Origin: SIAJ01 sp036266155
GTDB taxonomy: Bacteria; Planctomycetota; Planctomycetia; Gemmatales; Gemmataceae
Assembly: GCA_036266155.1 (NCBI GenBank)
Contig: DATANR010000396.1
Location: 1-18,130, forward strand
Direction of reading: 5' to 3'
DNA length: 18,130 bases
Part shown: one piece after another, positions 1 to 6,653 of the stretch
Numbering within the stretch: the stretch's first letter is position 1
How the letters are laid out: each line of letters begins with the position of its first letter
Notes under the pieces: generated by a model
Seen by the model: only the letters and a program-made list of their open reading frames with translations
The model's database searches: none
Told to the model about the DNA's origin: nothing
Program-made: the position numbers and the translations under genes

Positions 1-19
1 CCGCGGCCCGCCCTTTAAT

Positions 20-55
20 GGTGGGTCGGCGCGGCGAAGCGCCGCTTGACCCACC
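20..55. repeat. GC-rich palindrome abutting the SGNH gene stop
   Basis: Outer arms 20-27 and 48-55 pair perfectly over 8 bp. Inner arms 31-36 and 40-45 pair over 6 bp around a 3-nt loop, and two G-T pairs join the two blocks. The palindrome directly follows the TAG stop (56-58, minus strand) of the large hydrolase gene. It could act as a transcription terminator for that gene, but no T-run follows it. Its form (a GTAGGGTGGG-type edge and a GC-rich core) resembles dispersed REP-like palindromes found in many bacterial genomes. That family assignment is from memory and needs a genome search. Confidence 0.7.
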
Positions 56-3000
56 CTACTTGACCGGTTTCACTACGAACTTGTACGGGTGAGGTTTTGC
101 CGTCAGCCGTTGCAACGCCACCAACTCCTCGTCCGTCTTCACCATGCCGGGCGCCAACTCCCTCGGCAAACGATCCGGCAAGTAGGCCTTCGCCATCATG
201 CCGCCGAGAGCCAACTCGTGGCGTGCGTCCGTCAGCGACTTGAGCGCCCACGCCTGGGCGTCCCACGGACCGCCGGGCTCCCAGCCGTTCGATGTGGCCG
301 ACGCCAGGTTTACACCGCGGGCAAGCTGCTGGGATGTGAATGTGCCGAGCCCACGACCGTCGGCGGTGATCTCGTACTTTCCCTCGGGGAGCTTTTCGAC
401 CTTCAGCATGTAGCGATTCAGTTCGTCATGCACCGGTACGAAGCGGTAGTTGAGGCCGAAGAACAGGCCGTAATTGAAGGGCAACCCGCGATCGAGTCGC
501 GTGAACGAGAGCTGGCCATCCTCCCAATTCGCTAGCTCCTCCCAACATCCTTCGCACCAGACACGCGGTATGCGGTCGACGATGATTTCCATACTCGACA
601 CTTCGGCGGGTGCGTTTAGCCCTTTCAGAATCGCATAGGCCATCGCAAGCTGGCCCAGTTCATTCAGGTGCACACCGTCGGCCGCATGCATTGTCGACTT
701 CTCGCCCTTCACCTTTTCATTGAAGGCCGCGATGCGCTTCTGCACCTCACGCATCGACCGCTGCACATCGATCGAGTGTTCACTAAGCGAGCGGGCCAAC
801 GCCATTCCTTCGTCGCACATCTTCTGAAGATAACTGTCCTCGCTCTTCGTCGGGTCGGCCGCCGTCACCGCGGCGGAACAGACGTAGACGCGCACCTTCT
901 GCGCGCGGGCCTTTTCGACGATGCCGCGAATGCCGTCGAGGTAGGCCTTCTTGTGCTCGTCGTCGGCCTTTACGCCCCAGCCGATGTCGTTGGTCCCATA
1001 GGCCACGATCAACACGGTCGGCTTCTGGGCGAGTACATCGTCGAGCCGAGCCAGTCCGCCTGCCGCGGTGTCGCCGCCCTTGCCGACATTGATGAATCGG
1101 ACCTTGCGCGTTGGGAAGCGCAGCAGTGTGTAATTCTCGACGATCTTGCCATAGGTGCGCGCGGCCGTAATGCTGTCGCCGAGAAATGCGACCGTGTCGC
1201 CATCCTTCAAATCGAAGTCGGGTTTCTGACCGGGGAACAGCCAGCGTTCGTCGAAGTACCCGGCCCGTACCGGATCCTCCTTCCAGACGTCGGCTGGCGG
1301 ATCGCCAATCTTCATGACCGACCAGTCGCCAAGCCGCGGAAAAAGCAGGTAATTGAGCGTCGACAGTTCCCTCTCGTGGAACGTATGGCCGCTGTTGATG
1401 ACCACGTACTTGTTCAAGACCCCAGGCAGCCGATTCGGCTGAATCAGGACCGGCGCATGATTGGTGGCGGGATATTTCTTGTCCCAGACCGTCAGCTCGT
1501 CTTTGGTCCAGGAGATCGGCAGGTTCGGCAAAACGCGTGCAATCAGTGAATTGCTGCCAGGATCGCCGAAGAGGATGAGATTCGAGTATTCGATGTCCTG
1601 GGGTGTGACATCCTTGTCACCCTTGACCGGCAAGTCGCCGCGAAAATACTTGGCCCATTCCTCGGCGAAGCGCTTCAAGCTCGCGTCGGCCCACGCCTGC
1701 ACAGCCGGGTTCCAGGCCGTGCCCGTCCCGCGGACGCACAAGAACCGGTGTGTAAACGCGTCGTCTATTGGGCCTTGGAGGCCGGGCTCCTTGCCCGTGT
1801 GTTGTTCCAGAAAATCCGCCGCGATGACGTTCAGATTATGATTCAGCGGCGGAACTCTTTGTGCCAGCCATTGGCCATTCCGTTTGAGAAACCGGTACGC
1901 GGCTGGTTCGGCGGGTCGCTCGGCCAACGGGAACTCGGCCTTTCCAATCCGAACCTTCGACATGCCCTCAAGGGCGTCGGATCCGATCGTGAACAGTTCG
2001 ATGTTGGTCGGCTCCTTGATCTCCACGATCCCGTCGACGCGAAGTGTTGCGTCCAGCTCGGCCCGCTTGTAGTGCTCTTCCAATGCATTGATGCTTAGCC
2101 ATTCGCAGCGGTTGTACTTCAGGGTCCACGTCACGAAACGCACATGCTTCGGCACCGCCGGCGACCCCTTCGCGACGATCTCGGCAATGCGTCGCATCTG
2201 CTCCTTGTGCGTGACCGGATCGATGACGTGGCCGGTGCCGGGCGAGATCAGATTGACCATCGTCAGCCCCTCTTTCTCCATCGCTTTGCCCATCAGGGCG
2301 TGTGCTTGAAAGAACGGGTCCTTCTCGCCCATGCCGGCGATGGTCGGGATCATCCCCGCATTCGCCGCGTAGTCGATCGAATCGAGCATGTGCAGGCCGG
2401 CCTCCTGATGCGGGGGCAGAGGGCCGACTTTGACGAAGTTCGGCATCGCCGTTTTGGAGAATTCATGGGTGTCGACGTAGCCGCAATAAGGCCCCAGCGC
2501 GGCAAAACTTGTCGGGTGCTTGAGGCCAAGATGCCAGGTCCCCGAGGCGCCCATCGACATGCCGCGAAGGACTGGCATTCGCCAGTTCACGTGATATTCA
2601 TCGATGATGTGGCTTCGTGCTTCGAACACGTCGGTTTCGCCTGCCCAGCGGTAACAGTTTTCGACGCGCCCGAGCGGATGTAGTTCGACAAAGTGCTGGT
2701 CCGGGGCCGACGTGGATGCTCCATCCCCCTCATCGAAGCGCAACAGGAACCGCAGCTCGGCCATGCCGGTCGGCCGTGTGCTGCCATGGAGAACGATGTC
2801 GAGCCTCATGCGGCTGGCATCGTCTTTCATGCCGATCGTTCGCGGGGCGTACTGTTTGGGAACGACAAGACCGTAGAGCTGGACCGATCCGTCGATGTCT
2901 GAAACAAACCCACGGACCGTCTTGCCAATCCGATCCGGCGACCACGGCGACTTGCCGGCTTCCAGCGACTCAACGCGCTCACGGCACCGCTTCAGCGCTT

Positions 3001-3283
3001 TTTGGACCAATGCGACATCGGCTGGTTCTAATTTGGGCTCAAAGCGAAGCGCCCACATCACCGCCTTGCGAAAAATTTCCGCGTCGGGATAGAGGCTCTT
3101 GGTCGTGAATTGACGTTGTTCCTTGGCCGCCTTGCGCAGCGCTTCAATGCGTTCACCCAAGTCCTTTACGTCGCGATCGATCTGGGCTCGTCCTTCCTTA
3201 CTCAACCCAGCCGGCGAGTCGGCGATCACGGGGCTAGAAATGGCTAGCAGCGCGAACACGGACAAGCGCAGAGTATTCGACAT
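56..3283 (-). CDS. Secreted alpha/beta-hydrolase + SGNH/GDSL-hydrolase fusion
   Basis: This 1075-aa protein starts at the ATG at 3283, chosen because a signal peptide follows at once (MSNTLRLSVFALLAISSPVIA). In-frame ATGs at 3298 and 3409 only add an unlikely leader, and no clear ribosome site decides between them. Residues about 130-380 look like a prolyl-oligopeptidase-type alpha/beta hydrolase: nucleophile motif GMSMGA with Ser243, then Asp322 (GEKDPF) and His352 (GTGHVID) in the order expected of a catalytic triad. Residues about 690-890 are an SGNH hydrolase: block I GDSIT with Ser704, block II NVGKGGDT (732-739), block III GTND (763-766), block V DGVH with Asp869 and His872. A C-terminal region of about 180 residues follows. 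Both active sites look intact. The likely role is secreted ester or peptide hydrolysis, perhaps polysaccharide deacetylation; the substrate is unknown. Such fusions suit the large secreted hydrolase repertoires of Planctomycetota. Confidence 0.88.
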   Translation of the reverse strand: MSNTLRLSVFALLAISSPVIADSPAGLSKEGRAQIDRDVKDLGERIEALRKAAKEQRQFTTKSLYPDAEIFRKAVMWALRFEPKLEPADVALVQKALKRCRERVESLEAGKSPWSPDRIGKTVRGFVSDIDGSVQLYGLVVPKQYAPRTIGMKDDASRMRLDIVLHGSTRPTGMAELRFLLRFDEGDGASTSAPDQHFVELHPLGRVENCYRWAGETDVFEARSHIIDEYHVNWRMPVLRGMSMGASGTWHLGLKHPTSFAALGPYCGYVDTHEFSKTAMPNFVKVGPLPPHQEAGLHMLDSIDYAANAGMIPTIAGMGEKDPFFQAHALMGKAMEKEGLTMVNLISPGTGHVIDPVTHKEQMRRIAEIVAKGSPAVPKHVRFVTWTLKYNRCEWLSINALEEHYKRAELDATLRVDGIVEIKEPTNIELFTIGSDALEGMSKVRIGKAEFPLAERPAEPAAYRFLKRNGQWLAQRVPPLNHNLNVIAADFLEQHTGKEPGLQGPIDDAFTHRFLCVRGTGTAWNPAVQAWADASLKRFAEEWAKYFRGDLPVKGDKDVTPQDIEYSNLILFGDPGSNSLIARVLPNLPISWTKDELTVWDKKYPATNHAPVLIQPNRLPGVLNKYVVINSGHTFHERELSTLNYLLFPRLGDWSVMKIGDPPADVWKEDPVRAGYFDERWLFPGQKPDFDLKDGDTVAFLGDSITAARTYGKIVENYTLLRFPTRKVRFINVGKGGDTAAGGLARLDDVLAQKPTVLIVAYGTNDIGWGVKADDEHKKAYLDGIRGIVEKARAQKVRVYVCSAAVTAADPTKSEDSYLQKMCDEGMALARSLSEHSIDVQRSMREVQKRIAAFNEKVKGEKSTMHAADGVHLNELGQLAMAYAILKGLNAPAEVSSMEIIVDRIPRVWCEGCWEELANWEDGQLSFTRLDRGLPFNYGLFFGLNYRFVPVHDELNRYMLKVEKLPEGKYEITADGRGLGTFTSQQLARGVNLASATSNGWEPGGPWDAQAWALKSLTDARHELALGGMMAKAYLPDRLPRELAPGMVKTDEELVALQRLTAKPHPYKFVVKPVK

Positions 3284-3399
3284 GGGGAACAGGCCCATCG
3301 CAGGTACGTTAATGAAAAAGATTGTCGAACATCGGTAGACGGAATGCAAGCAGCCAATTCCCATTGAAATCGGCTGCAATTCATCCACGGAAAGGCGGG

Positions 3400-3604
3400 A
3401 CTGTCGCATGAAACGAAACGCAATTTTCCGAAAGGGGGGGGGGGGTGCGGCAAAAGGTTGGCGATCTTGGCGACCTTACTCAAATCCCCGCAGAAAACGC
3501 GCTTTTTCAAAAAGGAAGGTCGCCAACTTGGTGGGATAAAACAACCGGAACGGAATGCCGGACCAGCACGATGCGACAGTGCCGGAAAAGCGTTGCGTTT
3601 CGTT
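3400..3604. repeat. Set of three intergenic inverted repeats
   Basis: Three perfect inverted repeats lie here: 3400-3409 with 3571-3580 (10 bp), 3412-3423 with 3593-3604 (12 bp, AACGAAACGCAA and its complement), and 3467-3477 with 3516-3526 (11 bp, TTGGCGACCTT and its complement, 38-nt loop). The first two pairs are each inverted but keep the same order on both sides, so they cannot both form in one nested hairpin. They could be regulator sites, competing RNA structures in the hydrolase leader, or a rearranged mobile-element remnant. Confidence 0.6.
3434..3445. repeat. 12-bp homopolymeric G tract
   Basis: Twelve consecutive G lie on the + strand (C on the hydrolase coding strand), about 150 bp upstream of the chosen hydrolase start. 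Such tracts are prone to slipped-strand length change and to sequencing error. Being outside any gene, it could only affect expression, through promoter or leader spacing. Confidence 0.95.
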
Positions 3605-3662
3605 GCACGTTTTTTCGTGAATGGCGTTGAGACACGTGAGTAGTGAAAGCAATGAATGTGTG

Positions 3663-3691
3663 CGGCGCCCCAGAGCTGGTCCGGGGCGCCG
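3663..3691 (-). terminator. Hairpin after the 80-aa gene, candidate terminator
   Basis: A perfect 9-bp GC-rich stem (3663-3671 with 3683-3691) has an 11-nt loop and begins 12 nt after the TGA stop of the minus-strand gene at 3704-3946. On the minus strand the stem is followed by a mixed sequence with some T, not a clean T-run. Position and strength suit a terminator, but the missing tract lowers confidence. Confidence 0.5.
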
Positions 3692-3703
3692 AGAGAGTTG
3701 ACT

Positions 3704-3946
3704 TCACATCGCCAGGGCCACGCCGCCGACTTCGCGGGCGTGGCGGAGGAGCAGCGCCTGGTTCTTCGCATCCTCGGGGCGGTCAATCAGGTACTCGAGG
3801 ACCAGGGCGGCCGCCTCGTTGCAGCCGTCCGGCTCCGGGGCGAACGGGTCGAACATCGGCTCGTAGCCGCGGCGTTGCAGCCAGCGCTCGAAGCGGGCGA
3901 CCACGGGCTTACGCTCGGGGATCGGCAAACAGATCGTATGGGTCAT
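3704..3946 (-). CDS. Hypothetical protein, 80 aa
   Basis: I do not recognise this protein. It reads MTHTICLPIPERK at the start and is mildly acidic in the middle (FDPFAPEPDG), with a helical second half (residues 45-75). There is no signal peptide, membrane segment or cysteine pair. Evidence that it is real: codon third positions are overwhelmingly G or C along the whole frame, unlike shadow frames here, and a strong hairpin follows its stop. It starts 31 bp after the stop of another small minus-strand gene (3978-4157), so the two are probably co-transcribed. No clear ribosome site precedes the ATG. Its composition and company suggest an accessory cassette, but no function can be assigned. 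Confidence 0.7.
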   Translation of the reverse strand: MTHTICLPIPERKPVVARFERWLQRRGYEPMFDPFAPEPDGCNEAAALVLEYLIDRPEDAKNQALLLRHAREVGGVALAM

Positions 3947-3977
3947 GGGAACTCGCTGGTGAGAGGGTTGTGGATCA

Positions 3978-4157
3978 TCACTGCCCGGTGGAGCCGACGA
4001 GCGGCTCGCCAGTAAGGATTGAGTGCTTCACGCGCTGGGTCATCTTCAACACGAAGGCCATATCGCGGAGAGCCTGCTGCACCGCCCGGTCGCCGACCGG
4101 TCGGCGAAAACTCAACATCTTCGGGCGCGGGTTCAGGCGGCGGGTGGCGGCGATCAT
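3978..4157 (-). CDS. Hypothetical small basic protein, 59 aa
   Basis: I do not recognise this protein. The ATG at 4157 is preceded by a GGAG six bases upstream, which decides the start; the frame is open further upstream but without a better site. The product is short and basic (MIAATRRLNPRPKMLSFRRP at the start) with a helical middle and no membrane segment. Codon third positions are mostly G/C, as expected for a real gene here. Its stop lies 31 bp before the start of the 80-aa gene on the same strand, and the pair looks like a two-gene operon. A nucleic-acid-binding or phage-like accessory role would fit the basic charge, but this is only a guess. Confidence 0.5.
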   Translation of the reverse strand: MIAATRRLNPRPKMLSFRRPVGDRAVQQALRDMAFVLKMTQRVKHSILTGEPLVGSTGQ

Positions 4158-4299
4158 CGTCGGCTCCAGGGTTTGGGGAACGATGTGCTTAACGCAGAGA
4201 CCGTGCCATCGAGCGCGACTTTCATTTGGATTGTTCGCAAGTGACGTCGCTCGCGGCAGTTGGATTTGCGCTTTGTTGCGGGCCACCGATCGGGATTTT

Positions 4300-4315
4300 T
4301 TGCAGACGTCTGCAA
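4300..4315. promoter_or_regulatory. Perfect 16-bp palindrome, candidate operator
   Basis: TTGCAGACGTCTGCAA is a perfect palindrome centred on CG, in the 249-bp gap between divergent genes (starts at 4157 minus and 4407 plus). The symmetry and central CpG resemble LacI/PurR-family operators. No regulator gene is in the window, so the binding factor is unknown. It follows a T-run (4295-4300). Confidence 0.5.
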
Positions 4316-4406
4316 CTCCTACAACTTGAGAGAAAGCGTACAAACTCTGCATCGGCAAAGTCTTTCGTCCATACCGCGCGTGCGGCCTGGGCAAGGGAGA
4401 GAAGCC

Positions 4407-4811
4407 ATGCCTATCCCGGAAATCTGCCCCGGTTGCGACCGGCCTCTGTATTTCGGTTACCTCAACCGGCCCGCGCCGCGCTGGCAACCGCGTGCGAAGC
4501 TATTGATGCTGATTGGCGCGTTGATCTCCGGGCCGATTCTGCTGGCGGGACCGTTCCTCGTCGCGGAACTCTGGACGGATGTGGACCCGAACCGGGAGAT
4601 GACGCGTGGCGACCGCGGCGCCGTGGGCATGCTCGCGTGGGCAGTCATCTTGGTAGTTTCGCTTGTGCCGGCGCTCGTCTTGGGTGCAATGGCCTATCGC
4701 ATTCCCCGCATGTTCAAGTTCCATTGCAATCAGTGCGGCTGGACGGAGACCATCATTCTTCCGACGATTCGTTACGGCAAGCACCGACCGGACAAAGACC
4801 ATCTAGAATAG
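4407..4811 (+). CDS. Small membrane protein with split four-cysteine zinc ribbon
   Basis: This 134-aa protein starts at the ATG at 4407, six bases after GGGAGA (4395-4400); the frame is open upstream but lacks a ribosome site. A CPGC pair (Cys7, Cys10) sits near the N-terminus and a CNQC pair (Cys107, Cys110) near the C-terminus. Between them are two hydrophobic segments, about 32-53 and 74-97. If both ends face the cytoplasm, the membrane hairpin would bring the two cysteine pairs together as one zinc-binding ribbon. I know no named family for it. It lies 47 bp upstream of the acyl-CoA dehydrogenase on the same strand and may share its transcript, but nothing links the functions. A regulatory or redox role is possible. 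Confidence 0.75.
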   Translation: MPIPEICPGCDRPLYFGYLNRPAPRWQPRAKLLMLIGALISGPILLAGPFLVAELWTDVDPNREMTRGDRGAVGMLAWAVILVVSLVPALVLGAMAYRIPRMFKFHCNQCGWTETIILPTIRYGKHRPDKDHLE

Positions 4812-4858
4812 AGCAACACAATTTCGGCCATCATCTCGTTTCGCCGGAGTCCCGACAT

Positions 4859-6652
4859 ATGGCCCTGTCCGCCGCGCAGCTTGAACAACAGAAGAAGCAG
4901 GCCGAGGAACTGCTGTTCTCCGGCCCTGAAACCCTCGGGCTCGCCAAGGCCTTGTTCTTCGGCCATTTCAGCGCCAAGTATGCATTTCCGTATCCGCAGC
5001 TTCCCGCGGCCACACAGTCGACCGTCGATCAAGCCGTCGCCAAGATGCGCAAGTTTTGCGACGAGCGCATCGACTCCAATGCCATCGATCGCGACAAAGA
5101 CATCCCAAGAACCGTGATTGACGGCCTCGCCGAGATGGGCGTTCTCGGCATGGCGGCTCCGCCAGAAGTCGGCGGACAGGGGTTCACGCAGCAGGGTTAC
5201 TGCCAAGTGATGGAAGTACTCGGCGGCCAGGACTCGTCGGTCGCGGTCTTCGTGAATGCGCACCACAGCATCGGCATCCGGGCGCTCTTGCTCTTCGGAA
5301 CTGCCGAGCAAAAGGCGAAATGGCTGCCCGATCTCGTCAGCGGTCGCAAACTCGGAGCCTTCGCACTCACGGAGCCGCAAGCCGGCTCCGACGCTTCGAA
5401 TGTGCAAACACGTGCGACACCCACAGAAGACGGCAGCGCCTACATCCTAAACGGCGACAAGCGTTACATCACGAACGCCGCGATCGCGGACGTACTGACG
5501 GTGATGGCGTGCACGCCGGCGCCGAGCCCCGGCAAGCCGGACGACACCAAGGTCACCGCCTTCATCGTGACGCCGGACATGCCGGGCTTCGAGATCACCG
5601 AGGGCCGGGCCGACAAGTGCGGCATACGCGGCACCGCCACCGGCAAGATGCGCTTCACCAATATGCGCGTGCCCAAGGAGAACATCCTCGGCCCCGTCGG
5701 CAAGGGGCTCAAAGTCGCGCTCACGGTTCTCGACTTCGGCCGCACGACGTTCGGAGCGAGCTGCACCGGCGCCGCGAAGGCGTGTCTCGAAGCCGCGGTT
5801 CGCCACGCCAAATCGCGCATTCAGTTCCAACAGCCGCTTGCCGACTTCGAGCTAGTGAAGAAGAAGATCGCGTTCATCGCCGCCCATGCGTTTGCAATGG
5901 AGGCGGCCACCAACGTCTGTGCCGCCCTCATCGACAGTGGCGAAGACGACTACATGCTCGAGACGGCGATCCTGAAGGTATTCGCGACCGAACACCTCTG
6001 GACGGCCGTGTACGAGTGCATGCAGGTAATGGGCGGCGCCTCCTACTTCACCGATCGGCCGCAAGAACGCTGGATGCGCGACGCGCGCATTAACACGATC
6101 GGCGAAGGCGCCAACGAAGTGCTCAAGGCCTTCATCGCCGTCGTCGGTTGCCGTGGTCCAGGCATGAAGCTCGACGCGATGCGCAAGAAGCCGGTCGGCA
6201 ATCTCCACAAGCTCGCGGGCTACGGCATCAGCCACGTCTTCAAGCGGGCCGGGCTGACGGGCTCGCCGCACATCCCGGTTCAGAGCGCGGACCTGCATTT
6301 CGCCGCTGGTCGGCTTGCGGGTCAGATTCGTCGGCTCGGCACGTCGCTGCCCGGCGTCTTCCTGCGGGCCGGCAGCGAGGCGAAATTTATCACGGCCCAA
6401 CTCGTCCACGAACGCCTCGCGGACATCGCGATTGACCTTTACGTTTCGAGCTGCGTGCTGAGCAAACTCGATCACATGATCAGCAAGGGGCCGGGCGAGA
6501 CGCGCGCCCTCGACTTCGCCGGTGAAGTGGAAGCCGGCAAGCTTTTTTTGACGATGGCTGATCGGCGGATAACCGAACGCTTCGAGACGCTCGCGCTCAA
6601 CGACGACGCGGCCATCGTGAAAGCGGCGGATGCGGCGCTGGCGCGGTGGTAA
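4859..6652 (+). CDS. Acyl-CoA dehydrogenase, VLCAD-like, long form
   Basis: This 597-aa flavoenzyme oxidises acyl-CoA to trans-2-enoyl-CoA in the first step of fatty-acid beta-oxidation, passing electrons to ETF. The start ATG (4859) follows GGAG (4846-4849). Family signatures: FAD/substrate motif FALTEPQAGSD (168-178), the middle beta domain with NGDKRYITNA (198-207), and the C-terminal helical domain with IGEGANEVLKAF. Glu416 in that last motif matches the catalytic base position of VLCAD/ACAD9-type enzymes (EGTN in many relatives). About 160 residues follow it, as in VLCAD/ACAD9 and unlike the roughly 380-aa short-chain forms, so membrane association and long-chain substrates are likely. 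No electron-transfer flavoprotein or thiolase gene is nearby. It converges with the J-like gene, with one base between the stops. Confidence 0.93.
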   Translation: MALSAAQLEQQKKQAEELLFSGPETLGLAKALFFGHFSAKYAFPYPQLPAATQSTVDQAVAKMRKFCDERIDSNAIDRDKDIPRTVIDGLAEMGVLGMAAPPEVGGQGFTQQGYCQVMEVLGGQDSSVAVFVNAHHSIGIRALLLFGTAEQKAKWLPDLVSGRKLGAFALTEPQAGSDASNVQTRATPTEDGSAYILNGDKRYITNAAIADVLTVMACTPAPSPGKPDDTKVTAFIVTPDMPGFEITEGRADKCGIRGTATGKMRFTNMRVPKENILGPVGKGLKVALTVLDFGRTTFGASCTGAAKACLEAAVRHAKSRIQFQQPLADFELVKKKIAFIAAHAFAMEAATNVCAALIDSGEDDYMLETAILKVFATEHLWTAVYECMQVMGGASYFTDRPQERWMRDARINTIGEGANEVLKAFIAVVGCRGPGMKLDAMRKKPVGNLHKLAGYGISHVFKRAGLTGSPHIPVQSADLHFAAGRLAGQIRRLGTSLPGVFLRAGSEAKFITAQLVHERLADIAIDLYVSSCVLSKLDHMISKGPGETRALDFAGEVEAGKLFLTMADRRITERFETLALNDDAAIVKAADAALARW

Positions 6653-6653
6653 A

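Larger units (their letters stand above)
3284..3703. other. 420-bp gene-free stretch with inverted repeats
   Basis: I see no convincing coding region here. It is the upstream region of the minus-strand hydrolase gene and the downstream region of the 80-aa gene. It holds a 12-G run, three perfect inverted repeats of 10-12 bp, and a terminator-like hairpin at 3663-3691, each listed separately. No clear -35/-10 promoter pair was found. Confidence 0.7.

Noticed and set aside
668..1549. A 293-codon open frame on the + strand
   Set aside because: It lies antisense to the SGNH domain, whose catalytic blocks are all in the minus-strand frame.
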